Source: Aliidongia dinghuensis (GTDB lineage: Bacteria > Pseudomonadota > Alphaproteobacteria > ATCC43930 > CGMCC-115725). From it: a stretch of 64,000 nucleotides of DNA. The notes beneath the pieces were generated by a model that saw only the letters and a program-made list of their open reading frames with translations, searched no databases and was not told the DNA's origin. Below are positions 32,295 to 41,170 of the stretch, piece after piece; the stretch's first letter is position 1; each line of letters starts with the position of its first letter. The position numbers and the translations under genes are program-made. The DNA lies in NCBI RefSeq assembly GCF_014643535.1, contig NZ_BMJQ01000023.1, positions 36,355-100,354 of the forward strand. Reading direction: 5' to 3'.

Positions 32295-33683
32295 ATGTCC
32301 CCTGACGCCCAATCAGACGCCAGCCTGCGCGAACTTGCCCGCGAGCTGGGCGGCCTCGGCCTGGAAGTGGCCGACGTCGCCGGCCGCATCGAGGACGTCA
32401 CCGGCCATGTCCGTGAGCAGTCCGAAGCGCTTTCGGCGCTGAAATCCGCCGCGGGCGACGTCGCCGGCAGCAACCGGCAGGTGCTCGACACGGCCAGCCG
32501 CACGCTCGCCGTTGCCGAGGCCGGTGCGCGCGAGATGCAGAGTTCGCGTCAGACGGTCGAAGGCTCGCTGGAGGCGATCCGCGGGCTTGCGACCGCGATC
32601 ACCGGCATCGGCGCCGAGGCGGCCGAGCTCGCCGGCGCGCTGCAGCAGGTCGGCCGCGTCGCGAGCGTCATCGAGACCATCGCGCGCCAGACCAACCTTT
32701 TGGCCCTGAACGCGACGATCGAAGCGGCGCGGGCCGGCGACGCCGGCAAAGGCTTCGCCGTGGTCGCGACCGAGGTGAAGGCGCTCGCCAAGCAGACGGC
32801 GGACGCGACCCAGGAGATCAACGCGACCTTGGGCGCGCTGACACGCAAGATCGACGAGCTGGTCAAGCGCTCGACCGCCGGTGCTGCAAGCGCCACGCAG
32901 GTGCGCGACGGCACCACCTCGATCGCCGGCACGCTCGACCATATCGCCCGGACCCTGACCGAGGTCGAAGCTGGCACACGCGAGATCGCTGCGGCCGCAA
33001 GCCAGTCGGACGGGCGCTGCCGGGATTTCCTCGGCAATGCCGAGACGATTGCGAGCGGCGTCAGCCAGTCGAGCAGCAGTCTCGACGCGGCAACGGAGAA
33101 GATCGGCCGGCTGCTGACGCTCGCCGAGAACGTCGTGGCGCTCACCAGCTCGAGCGGGCTCGAGACGGTCGACACGCCCTATATCGCGGCGGCGCTCGAT
33201 GCCGGCCGACGCATCACCGAGGCGCTCGAGGCGGCCATCCGGCAGGGCAGCCTGTCCGAGCGCGACCTGTTCGATACCGACTACCAGAAACTGCCCGACA
33301 CGGACCCGCAGGAATACCGCACACGGGCGACCGCGGCGCTCGATCGTCTGCTGCCGTCGATCCAGGAGTCGCTGCTCACGGGCGCGGTCAAGGCGGCCTA
33401 CTGCGCCTCGACCGACGTGAACGGTTATCTGCCGCGGCACAACGACTATTGCTCGAAGCCGCAGCGTCCGGGCGATCCGGTCTGGAACGCCGCCAATTGC
33501 CGGAGCCGCCGCATCTATACCGACCGCACGGCCAAGGCGTCGATCGCGAACGACAAGCCGTTCCTGCTGCAGACCTACCGCCGCAACATGGGCGACCGGT
33601 TCCAGCTCATGAAAGACATCTCGGTGCCGATCCGCATCGGCGGCCGCAAATGGGGCGTGGTGCGAATCGGCTACGTCGCATAG
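32295..33683 (+). CDS. Cytoplasmic methyl-accepting chemotaxis protein
   Basis: A 462-residue chemoreceptor without any convincing transmembrane segment. The coiled-coil signalling domain occupies roughly 1-270; its hairpin tip IARQTNLLALNATIEAARAGDAGKGFAVVATEVKALAKQT is at about 132-171. The C-terminal ~130 residues (YQKLPDTDPQEYRTRA ... YCASTDVNGYLPRHND ... NCRSRRIYTDRTA ... VPIRIGGRKWGVVRIGYVA) resemble a Cache/PAS-like sensor. The sensor therefore follows the signalling part, the reverse of the usual order. It interacts with CheA/CheW. Its TAG stop abuts the TAG stop of the convergent tctA gene with no gap. Confidence 0.88.
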   Translation: MSPDAQSDASLRELARELGGLGLEVADVAGRIEDVTGHVREQSEALSALKSAAGDVAGSNRQVLDTASRTLAVAEAGAREMQSSRQTVEGSLEAIRGLATAITGIGAEAAELAGALQQVGRVASVIETIARQTNLLALNATIEAARAGDAGKGFAVVATEVKALAKQTADATQEINATLGALTRKIDELVKRSTAGAASATQVRDGTTSIAGTLDHIARTLTEVEAGTREIAAAASQSDGRCRDFLGNAETIASGVSQSSSSLDAATEKIGRLLTLAENVVALTSSSGLETVDTPYIAAALDAGRRITEALEAAIRQGSLSERDLFDTDYQKLPDTDPQEYRTRATAALDRLLPSIQESLLTGAVKAAYCASTDVNGYLPRHNDYCSKPQRPGDPVWNAANCRSRRIYTDRTAKASIANDKPFLLQTYRRNMGDRFQLMKDISVPIRIGGRKWGVVRIGYVA

Positions 33684-35240
33684 CTAAAGCCGGGTCGCCG
33701 CCGTCGGCGGCTGGCGCGAGACGAGCGCCCGGAGGCCGCGCCCGATCCCGCCCACGACGCGCTGCACCCCCGCCTTAAAGGCTGGGATGTAGAGCAGCAT
33801 GGTGAAGATCGTGACGATGGCGAAGCCCAGCGAGATCGGCCGGGTGAAGAACGGCGTCAGGTCGCCGTCGGACAGCACCAGGCCGCGGCGCAGGCTCTTG
33901 TCCAGGAGCCCGCCCAGCACCAGGCCCAGCACGAACGGCGCCATCTGATAGCCCTTGCGGCGCAGGAAGAAGGCGCCGATGCCAATCGCCAGCATGCAGT
34001 AGATGTCGAACAGGCGCGAGGCGCCGGCGAAGGCACCGACCGTGCACAGGAGGAAGATGATCGGCATCAGGATCGTGCGCCGGACACGCATGACCAGGAG
34101 CAGCGGGCGGACCAGGAACAGGCCGAAGATCAGGATGCTGACCATCGCGAGCGTGGTCATGGCGACCACGTCGTAGACGAACTGCGGGTGGTTCACCATC
34201 ATCATCGGCCCCGGCTGGATGCCGTGGATGATCATCGCCGCCATCAGCACGGCCGAAGGCGCCGAGCCTGGAATGCCGAGCGCCAGGCACGGGATGATGT
34301 GGCCTGGGATCGACGCCATGTCGCCGGTCTCGGCTGCCATGAGCCCGTCGATCGAGCCCTTGCCGAACTGGTCTTTCTCGCGGCTCACCGCCTTGGCCGC
34401 GGCGTAGGACATCCAGGCGCCGGCATCCTCGCCGACGCCCGGCATGAGGCCGGTCAAGACGCCGATGACGCCCGAGCGCAGCACGGTCGGCCAATACTGC
34501 AGCACCTCGCGGAAACGCGGCCGCGAGGAATCGCGCATCTCGACCAGCTTGCGCTCCATCGGGTCGGCGAGGGTCGTCAGCACCTCGGCAAAGCCGAAGG
34601 CGCCGACCAGCGCCGGGATGAGCGCGATGCCGCCCGCGAGCTGGCCCCAGCCGAAGGTGAAGCGGTCATGGGCATAGAGCGGGTCCTGGCCGATCTGCGC
34701 CACCATCAGGCCGAGGCAGCCCATGAGCCAGCCCTTCAACGGGTCGTTGCCGACGATGCTGCCCGACATGGTGACGCCGAAGAGTGCCAGCCAGAAGAAC
34801 TCGTAGGCGCCGAACTTGAGCGCCACCTCGGCCAAGAGCGGCGTGAAGGCGGCTAGGCACATGACGCCGAAGAGCGTGCTGGTGAAAGCGCCCGAGGTCG
34901 CGATGCCGATGGCGCGCCCGGCCTCGCCGCGGAGCGCCAGCGCATGGCCGTCGGCGCAGGAGGCGGCATTGGCCGCGGTGCCCGGGATATTGAGCAGGAT
35001 CGCCGTGCGCGAGCCGCCGTAGAGGGTGCCGACATAGGCGCAGATCAGAATCAGGATCGCCTCGTTCGTCGGCAGCTTGATCGTGAGCGTGGTCAGGAGC
35101 GCGATGCACAGCGTCGCCGACAGGCCGGGCAGGCAGCCGACGATGATGCCGATGAGCGCGCCGCCGAGGCCGAGGGCGAACGACCAGCCATTGAAGAAGC
35201 CCCAATAGGCGTGCAGCAGGTCGGCAAGGCCATTCAACAT
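33684..35240 (-). CDS. tctA: Tripartite tricarboxylate transporter, large permease TctA
   Basis: A 518-residue inner-membrane protein with about twelve hydrophobic segments. The family motif GALIGIIVGCLPGLSATLCIALL is at about 27-49, YGGSRTAILLNIPGTAANAAS follows near 74, and GIPGSAPSAVLMAAMIIHGIQPGP near 330. It forms the channel for a tricarboxylate or similar acid. It is the last gene of tctC-tctB-tctA on the minus strand and is directly convergent with the chemoreceptor gene. Confidence 0.93.
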   Translation of the reverse strand: MLNGLADLLHAYWGFFNGWSFALGLGGALIGIIVGCLPGLSATLCIALLTTLTIKLPTNEAILILICAYVGTLYGGSRTAILLNIPGTAANAASCADGHALALRGEAGRAIGIATSGAFTSTLFGVMCLAAFTPLLAEVALKFGAYEFFWLALFGVTMSGSIVGNDPLKGWLMGCLGLMVAQIGQDPLYAHDRFTFGWGQLAGGIALIPALVGAFGFAEVLTTLADPMERKLVEMRDSSRPRFREVLQYWPTVLRSGVIGVLTGLMPGVGEDAGAWMSYAAAKAVSREKDQFGKGSIDGLMAAETGDMASIPGHIIPCLALGIPGSAPSAVLMAAMIIHGIQPGPMMMVNHPQFVYDVVAMTTLAMVSILIFGLFLVRPLLLVMRVRRTILMPIIFLLCTVGAFAGASRLFDIYCMLAIGIGAFFLRRKGYQMAPFVLGLVLGGLLDKSLRRGLVLSDGDLTPFFTRPISLGFAIVTIFTMLLYIPAFKAGVQRVVGGIGRGLRALVSRQPPTAATRL

Positions 35241-35252
35241 GAGCGCATTCCC

Positions 35253-35801
35253 TTACGGCAGCCGGACCAGGAAGATCTCTTGGAACACGAGCGTGATGCC
35301 GCCGCCGGCGCCGAGCCCGATCAGCACCGCCACCGCGACCGCGCGGAACGTCAGACGGCGGCCGGCGGCTTGGCGCTGGGCCTGCTGCAGCGTCAGGATC
35401 GCGACGCTGACGAAGAGGGCGGCAGCGAGCCAGAACGGCAGACCGTGACCGACCAGCACCACGTCGAACACGGTGCAGAGGCCGAGCGCCAGCCACAATT
35501 GCCGGACGGCACCCGGCTCTTGTGCGAACGTCGGCCCAGACCGCCGCGCCCCGCCCTGGCGCCAGCTGCGCAGCAGGAGCCCGCCGCCCAAGAGCATCAT
35601 GGCGAGGCCGAGCAGGCCTGGCAGCAGGCCCGGGACCGTGTAGGGATTGACGTCCTGGTTCTGGAGCCGGTCCATCGTGACACCGCCGACGAGGAACGCG
35701 GCGCCGAGGGCGATCCAGCCGAAGGACGCGAGGAAATCGGACCGGGCGCTCGCCGGATGGTCCGTGCCGTGGGCGGATGAGGACGATGACATGACGCTCA
35801 T
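35253..35801 (-). CDS. tctB: Tripartite tricarboxylate transporter, small subunit TctB
   Basis: A 182-residue membrane protein with four hydrophobic segments at about 29-45, 60-80, 100-120 and 150-175, as in TctB. Sequence similarity in this family is weak, so the call rests on topology, size and its position 12 bp upstream of tctA. The start is ATG 35,801 or 35,792. Confidence 0.85.
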   Translation of the reverse strand: MSVMSSSSSAHGTDHPASARSDFLASFGWIALGAAFLVGGVTMDRLQNQDVNPYTVPGLLPGLLGLAMMLLGGGLLLRSWRQGGARRSGPTFAQEPGAVRQLWLALGLCTVFDVVLVGHGLPFWLAAALFVSVAILTLQQAQRQAAGRRLTFRAVAVAVLIGLGAGGGITLVFQEIFLVRLP

Positions 35802-35859
35802 TGCCTGAATCAGAAAAGGGGATCGAGCGGCCCCGGCCGAAGCCGGAAGCCACCCGAGA

Positions 35860-36879
35860 TCAAGGTGCCGGAATGCCGACGGTCTCGGGCGAGACCTTGG
35901 CCTTGCCGCCGTTGAACAGCAGCCAGGCATTGGCTTGCACCGCCGGGAACGCCGCCTTCTGCGCGGCCCCGCCCGCGACCGGCGCGAACAGCGCGGCACG
36001 GCTCTCGGCGTATTTCTTGAGCGCCTCGCTGTCGGAGATCTTCTCCGTCCAGAGCTTGTCGAGCGTCTCGATCACTTCGTCGGGCACGCCCTTCGGGATG
36101 AAGATGCCGAAATAGTTGGCCGGCGCCTTGAAGCCCGGCAGTGTGTCCGACAGCGCCGGGATGGTGCCGTAGCCATCGACCGCGAGCGGCTTGTCGCTGA
36201 TGGTCGCGAGCGCCCGCAAGCGCTTGCCGCGGATCATATCGACCTCCTCGACGCCCAACTGGGTCGTGGCCTCGGTCTCGCCCGCGACCGTCGCGACCAC
36301 GGCCGGATTGCCGCCGTCGTAGCTCACATGGCGGTACTCGACGCCGGCCGCCTTGGCGATGAGCTCCATGGCGGTATGGCCGGACGAGGTGACGCCGGCA
36401 GTCGCGACCGAGATCTTGCCCGGCTTCGCCTTCATGGCATCGATGAGATCCTTGGCGGTCTTGTAGGGCGAGTCCGGATTGACCGAGAGCACACCGACAT
36501 TGGCGACGCTCAGGAACAGGTTCCAGTCGGTGATCCGCGTCTTGACCTGGCCCATCGTCTCGTAAGCGCCCAGGTCCTGCGCGGCGCCGGCGGTCCAGGT
36601 ATAGCCGTCCTTGGGTGCGTCGAGCGCGCTTTGGGTGCCGATGGCGCCAGAGCCGCCCGGCTGGTTGACGATGACGATGGTCTGGCCCAGCGACTTTTCG
36701 AGCTCGGCCGCGACGACGCGGGTCACCTGGTCGGTCGAACCGCCGGCGGCCCAGGGCACGATCAGGTTGATCGGATGCGTCGGCTTCCAGTCGGCGCGGG
36801 CCGCCGTCGGCAGCAGCGCCAGGGCCAGCGCCGGCAGCAGCGCCTTCAACGCCCCTCTTCTTCTCGTCGATTCCGCCAT
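35860..36879 (-). CDS. tctC: Tripartite tricarboxylate transporter, binding protein TctC
   Basis: A 339-residue periplasmic binding protein of the Bug/TctC family. The signal peptide ends near TAARADWKPTHPI. INLIVPWAAGGSTDQVTRVVA at about 38-58 contains the conserved P-x(3)-GGxxD motif, and IVIVNQPGGSGAIG follows. It captures the substrate for TctAB. Downstream tctB follows at 58 bp. A terminator separates it from the upstream oxidoreductase gene, so it may have its own promoter as well as read-through. Confidence 0.93.
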   Translation of the reverse strand: MAESTRRRGALKALLPALALALLPTAARADWKPTHPINLIVPWAAGGSTDQVTRVVAAELEKSLGQTIVIVNQPGGSGAIGTQSALDAPKDGYTWTAGAAQDLGAYETMGQVKTRITDWNLFLSVANVGVLSVNPDSPYKTAKDLIDAMKAKPGKISVATAGVTSSGHTAMELIAKAAGVEYRHVSYDGGNPAVVATVAGETEATTQLGVEEVDMIRGKRLRALATISDKPLAVDGYGTIPALSDTLPGFKAPANYFGIFIPKGVPDEVIETLDKLWTEKISDSEALKKYAESRAALFAPVAGGAAQKAAFPAVQANAWLLFNGGKAKVSPETVGIPAP

Positions 36880-36927
36880 CTTTCGTTTCCTCCCCCATTT
36901 TTGGTTTCATTGGGTTTTAGAAAATCT

Positions 36928-36956
36928 CCCTCTCTGCCCCATTGGGGCGGAGAGGG
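36928..36956 (-). terminator. Terminator between oxidoreductase gene and tctC
   Basis: CCCTCTCTGCCCC (36,928-36,940) pairs with GGGGCGGAGAGGG (36,944-36,956), 13 bp with one wobble and an ATT loop. On the minus strand it is followed by AGATTTTCT, as in intrinsic terminators. Confidence 0.65.
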
Positions 36957-36991
36957 TCGGGGTGCCCAGATCCGATTCGATTTCATCTCGC

Positions 36992-38161
36992 TCAGAGCCG
37001 GACGCGTTTGCCGTCCTCGGCCGACCAGTAGCCGGCGTATTGCACCTTCATGGTCTCGTAGGCGAGATCGACGCCGGCGATGGGCTCCCGGCCGATCGCG
37101 ACGCATTCCATGAAATCCTGGATCTCCTGCAGGTAGCCGCGCGTCCATTCCTCCTCGAGGCAGACGAACTGCCAGCCGGTCTTCCGGTCGACCTTCTCCG
37201 TGATGTAGACGGGGGCGAGCTTCTGCTCGTCGGTCTGGTAGGAGACGAGGTGGTTGTTCGGCGTGATGTTGGCGAACAGCGAGCCGCCGGTCGTGTAGGT
37301 CTCGACCAGGTTCCGGACACCACCCATGATCATGTCGCCGGAGAAGATCGTGGCCTTGGTGCCGTCGGAGAAGGTCATGGTCAGCATGCCCCAGTCCTCG
37401 ACGTCGACCGGGTTGGCCTTGATGAACGGCTTCTGGGATGGCGGTACCGACGCCGCGACATTGCCGGTATCGGCCACCACGTCCGTCACCGTGATCGTCT
37501 CGCCGCGCGCCTTGGCTTCGACCTGCTTCAGATAGAGCACGGCCGACAAAGGATGGCAGCCCATGCGGATCAAGGAGCCGCCGCCGGTCAAGGCCCATTC
37601 GGCCGCGTGCGGCGCGTGGGAGCCGCTGTGGCTCTCCTCCGCCTTCATGAACAGGATCTTGTCCCGGGTCGCGTTCAGGATCTCGACCGTCTTCGCCACG
37701 GCCGGCGCATAGATCCAGTCCTCGGCATACATGAAGAGCCTGCCGCTCGCCCGGATCGCGGCCCGCGTCCGCTCCATCTCGGCCACGACATGCTCGTACA
37801 TGGCGGCCTTCGACACCGTCCGGCCGATCGGCGCCGGATCGCCCGGCCGGCCGAAATAGCCGGTGAACGGCTTCTCGCAGATGACGTGCTTGCCGGCCTC
37901 GAGCGCCGCCAGGATCATCTCGGTATGAAGCGCGGGCGGCGTGCAGATATCGACCACGTCGATCGCCGGGTCGGTGAGGAGCGCGCGGTAGTCGCGATGG
38001 GTCCCGGCGATGCCGTGCTTGCGCGCGAAGGCCTCGACCTGATCGCCGCGTGCGGCAACCGCAACCACCTGCGCGTCGACGCCATAAACGCGCTTATAGG
38101 CGTACATGTGCAGCTCGGCCACGAAGCCGCTGCCGATCAGGCCCACCCGTACCGTCTTCAT
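36992..38161 (-). CDS. Gfo/Idh/MocA family oxidoreductase
   Basis: A 389-residue NAD(P)-dependent dehydrogenase acting on a sugar, inositol or related acid. The Rossmann motif VGLIGSGFVAELH is at 6-18 and DICTPPALHTEMILAALEAGKHVICEKPF at about 72-100, with the catalytic Lys in EKPF. The C-terminal domain (about 135-360) is the alpha/beta substrate domain. Its ATG overlaps the regulator stop (ATGA), so regulator and enzyme are coupled. Together with TctCBA it likely forms a catabolic unit for an unidentified acid. Confidence 0.9.
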   Translation of the reverse strand: MKTVRVGLIGSGFVAELHMYAYKRVYGVDAQVVAVAARGDQVEAFARKHGIAGTHRDYRALLTDPAIDVVDICTPPALHTEMILAALEAGKHVICEKPFTGYFGRPGDPAPIGRTVSKAAMYEHVVAEMERTRAAIRASGRLFMYAEDWIYAPAVAKTVEILNATRDKILFMKAEESHSGSHAPHAAEWALTGGGSLIRMGCHPLSAVLYLKQVEAKARGETITVTDVVADTGNVAASVPPSQKPFIKANPVDVEDWGMLTMTFSDGTKATIFSGDMIMGGVRNLVETYTTGGSLFANITPNNHLVSYQTDEQKLAPVYITEKVDRKTGWQFVCLEEEWTRGYLQEIQDFMECVAIGREPIAGVDLAYETMKVQYAGYWSAEDGKRVRL

Positions 38162-39225
38162 GCGTTCGCTCCGCTTGTCTCAGGAATCTTGATCGGCCGG
38201 ATCGAGCCGCCCGGGATGAAGCGCGTCGGCAGTACCAGCTTCGCCTGCCGGTAGTCCGGGCGCTTCAGCTTCTCGAGCAGCAGTGCTGCGGCGGCATGGC
38301 CCATCTCGCGCTCCGGCCGCTCGACGCAGGCGAGGCCCGGGCGCACCAGGTCGACCCATTCGGGCGTGCCGATCAGCACGAGCGACAGGTCTTGGGGCCA
38401 GCGGAGGCCCCGGTCCTGCAGGCTCATCAGTACGCCCTTGGCCATCGTGTGATGGGTCGCCAGCACGGCCGCCGTGACCTGGCCGACCGGCAGCCGGTCG
38501 GCGAGCCGGCGCCCCTCGTCCTCGGACAGGGAGCCGGTCAGCACCCAGCCGGGCTCGATTGCGACGCCCGCCTCGGCCAAGGCCGCGCGATAGCCCTGCT
38601 CGCGGTCGTTGATGTTGGCGATGGGCGAGTCCCAGCCGAGAAACGCGATCCGCCGATGGCCGGCATCGAGCAGCGCCTGCGCCGCGATATAGCCGGACTG
38701 GAAATTGTCGTGGCCGACGAAATCATGGTCCGGCACGGCGGTGCCCATGGTGCGCTCCAGGATCACGTAGGGCACGCGGGCGCGCTCGAGCAGCGCCGCA
38801 CTCTCGGTCCGCGACAGCGCCGGGCTCAGGATGCAGCCGTCGATGCGCTGCGACAGCAGCCGCTCGATGATCGCCCGCTCCTGGACTGGGTTCTCGTCGC
38901 TGTTGCAGATGGTGACGACGAAGCCGGCGCGTTGCGCCACCGCCTCGATCTCGACGCACATGCGCGTGAAGAAGTTGTTGCCGAACTGCGGCACCAGCAC
39001 GGCCAGGATGCCGCGCTGCAGGCCTTTGAGGCTGCGCGCCGCCGCGTTCTTGACGTAGCCCAGCTCCTGCGCCGCCGCGAGCACGCGCTCGCGCAGTTCC
39101 GGCCGGAGATAGCGGCTCTTGTTGTTCAGCACGTAGGAAACGGTCGCGATCGAGGTGCCCGCGCACGCCGCGACATCGCGGATCGTCGCGGCCTTGCCGG
39201 CCGTATCGCCCGCCCGCTCGGTCAC
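38158..39225 (-). CDS. LacI family transcriptional regulator
   Basis: A ~355-residue repressor. The N-terminal helix-turn-helix TIRDVAACAGTSIATVSYVLNN is followed by the hinge and a periplasmic-binding-protein-like sensor (about 65-340; GILAVLVPQFGNNFFTRM, RTESAALLERARVPYVILE). I placed the start at GTG 39,225 (VTERAGDTAG), 13 residues before the HTH; GTG 39,267 is the longest option. An operator-like palindrome lies 70 bp upstream. It is first in the order regulator, oxidoreductase, tctCBA and probably represses them until the substrate is present. Confidence 0.9.
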   Translation of the reverse strand: MTERAGDTAGKAATIRDVAACAGTSIATVSYVLNNKSRYLRPELRERVLAAAQELGYVKNAAARSLKGLQRGILAVLVPQFGNNFFTRMCVEIEAVAQRAGFVVTICNSDENPVQERAIIERLLSQRIDGCILSPALSRTESAALLERARVPYVILERTMGTAVPDHDFVGHDNFQSGYIAAQALLDAGHRRIAFLGWDSPIANINDREQGYRAALAEAGVAIEPGWVLTGSLSEDEGRRLADRLPVGQVTAAVLATHHTMAKGVLMSLQDRGLRWPQDLSLVLIGTPEWVDLVRPGLACVERPEREMGHAAAALLLEKLKRPDYRQAKLVLPTRFIPGGSIRPIKIPETSGANA

Positions 39226-39293
39226 GCCGGCCACCCGCTCAGATGCTGAACATGCGCCAATCCCCACCCTCCCCCATCGGCATTCGCCGAATA

Positions 39294-39307
39294 TGTAAAC
39301 GTTTCAC
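39294..39307. promoter_or_regulatory. LacI-type operator candidate
   Basis: TGTAAACGTTTCAC has the central AAACGTTT palindrome with CG axis typical of LacI-family operators. It lies just upstream of the lacI-type gene, consistent with autoregulation of the regulator/oxidoreductase/tct operon. Confidence 0.6.
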
Positions 39308-39547
39308 TACTCGGACGCAGGAAAACGACGTTATGGGCGCCAAGGTTGAGACAGACGATCCGGCCTGTCAACCGGCTGCCCGGTGCGGCGTCGGCGCGCG
39401 GGGTCGCCCCCGCATGGCTCACACCCCAAGCCATGTGGCGCCCGAGTGGCGGCGGCCCGGCTGCACACCCATGTACCTATGCGTGTCAAGCGCGCTATTC
39501 TCGCGCGGTCCGACACGTCCCCCGCGCGCAAGGAGGCGCGCTCCCCC

Positions 39548-40579
39548 ATGCCAGTCAATTTCGATTTCGGCAGCCTGATCGGCTTCGTCGGTCCCGTGGC
39601 GCTGCTCGTGGCGATTCTCGCCTTCATCCGGATTTCCGGGATGCTCCGCTACATCCCGAACAGCCGCATCGGCATCGTCGAGAAACTGTGGAGCGCTACG
39701 GGGTCGCTGAAGAGCGGCATCATCGCGCTCAAGGGCGAGGCGGGCTATCAGCCGGACATCCGCCGCGGCGGCTTCCATCTGTTCGCGCCCTTCAGCTACC
39801 GCATCCATCTCTCGGACCTGGTATCCGTGCCGCAGAACACGATCGCCTATGTCTATGCCTGCGACGGCGAGACGCTGGGCGCGACGCAGACGCTGGCGTC
39901 GAACGCGGTCGCCGCTGATTTCCACGACGTGCGCGCGTTCCTGACCAACGGCGGCCAGAAGGGCCTGCAGCGCAAGATCCTGCGCGAGGGCCTGCACGCC
40001 ATCAACCTCGCCCAGTTCATCGTGCTGACGGCCGAGCGGACCTATGCGCTCACGATCGGCGGCAACCAGCAGAAGATGCTGGATGAGATGCGCGCCGACA
40101 TCGAGCGCCGCGACGGCTTCGTGCCGCTGGTCATCCGCGACGGCGAGGACCAGATCGGCGTCGTCACCATCCATGACGGCCCGTCGCTGCCGTCGGGCGA
40201 GATCATCGCGCCGGAGATCGGCACCGACTCGACCCGGCCGGAGACATTCCACAACGGCTTCCAGGATCCGGAGAAGTTCCTGAAGGCCGGCGGCTTCCGC
40301 GGCCGCCAGCTGCAGGTGCTGACCGAGGGCACCTACTACCTGAACCGCCTGTTCTCGACGGTCGAGCTCATCGACAAGACGATCGTGCCGGTGGGCTATG
40401 CCGGCGTGGTCGTGTCCTATACCGGTCCGGCCGGCGCCGACCTGACGGGCGCCGACTACAAGCATGGCCAGCTCGTCGCAAAGGGCTGCCGGGGCGTGCT
40501 GAAGGACCCGCTCCTGCTTACTCGTACATGGGTGTCCAGTGCCTCTGCCGCTCCGGCCACAGCCGCTAAAGGGCGTTGA
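39548..40579 (+). pseudogene. SPFH/flotillin-like gene, 3' end replaced at island edge
   Basis: The first ~320 codons encode an SPFH (flotillin/prohibitin-like) membrane-scaffold protein. An N-terminal membrane segment (LIGFVGPVALLVAILAFI) is followed by NSRIGIVEKLWS, RRGGFHLFAPFSYRIH and a band-7 domain through GYAGVVVSYTGP and KGCRGVLKDPLL. Family members continue with PGKYAFN-type sequence and a long coiled coil. Here the frame switches after about 40,515 to an unrelated 20-residue tail and stops. The change coincides with the compositional shift, so I read it as truncation by island insertion. AAGGAGG precedes ATG 39,548. Confidence 0.75.
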
Positions 40580-41170
40580 CTGTTACCGGCTCGCCAGCGG
40601 CGAGAGATGCAGCGCTCCTCCTTTGAATCACACAAACAAAAAAGCCCTTCCTGGCGGCTGTGCCTGTGGATATGTGGGCGAAGCGAGCATTTCCCTGTCT
40701 TCCGCGCCTGCGCGGGAAACGGGGAAAGCGCAAGCGTTCCTGCGGCGCAGGATCGTCCACATATCCACAGGCTGTACGCCGCAGCGTGGCGCAACCGCTT
40801 ATCCCGGCACGCCGGTGTCTCAGTTGTCGGATGAGCGAGCAACTCTATGGTTCCTGCAAAAGCTTGGGCGACGGCGCGGAATAGGGGGCGCGAATTTTCC
40901 CGGTTTTCACCCGGAAAATCTCGCGGGAGCGAAACGTCAGGCCGCCCCGCCGCCACCGCCCTTCGGACGAACTAACCATCTGATCGATCGGCCCCTACAC
41001 CAGCTTGCGGTCTCGCCCGGACAGCAGATCGAGACCTCGCATCGCGGATTTCTTGTCGCTGCCTTTCGGGCTGGTACCGTATCTAGAACACCGATGATTC
41101 CAGCAGATCGCCTTCCGACATGCGGTCTACAGCAGCCCAATTCCGCGTCACGCTGAACGAGATCCGCTCC
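40580..41170. other. Non-coding stretch with inverted repeats
   Basis: No credible gene is seen. The stretch holds the 111-bp inverted-repeat unit at 40,662-40,772 and a second imperfect palindrome, CGCGAATTTTCCCGG with CCGGAAAATCTCGCG (40,889-40,903 and 40,911-40,925). It separates the broken flotillin gene from the AlbA_2 gene and may contain an end of the inserted element and the promoter of the latter. Confidence 0.5.
40662..40772. repeat. 111-bp unit bounded by 16-bp perfect inverted repeats
   Basis: GCCTGTGGATATGTGG (40,662-40,677) and CCACATATCCACAGGC (40,757-40,772) are exact inverted copies, and similarity extends imperfectly a few bases beyond on both sides. Each arm contains ATATCCACA, one mismatch from the DnaA box TTATCCACA, in opposite orientation. 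It could be a small non-autonomous element, a folded RNA or a protein-binding site. Confidence 0.7.

Noticed and set aside
39465..40535. 12-bp inverted match (ACACCCATGTAC at 39,465 and its complement at 40,524) flanking the flotillin gene
   Set aside because: Short, no extension, and only one end lies near the island edge; could be chance.
40662..40772. Replication origin based on DnaA-box-like sequences
   Set aside because: Only two imperfect boxes, explained by the inverted repeat itself; no dnaA or repA and no AT-rich unwinding region.
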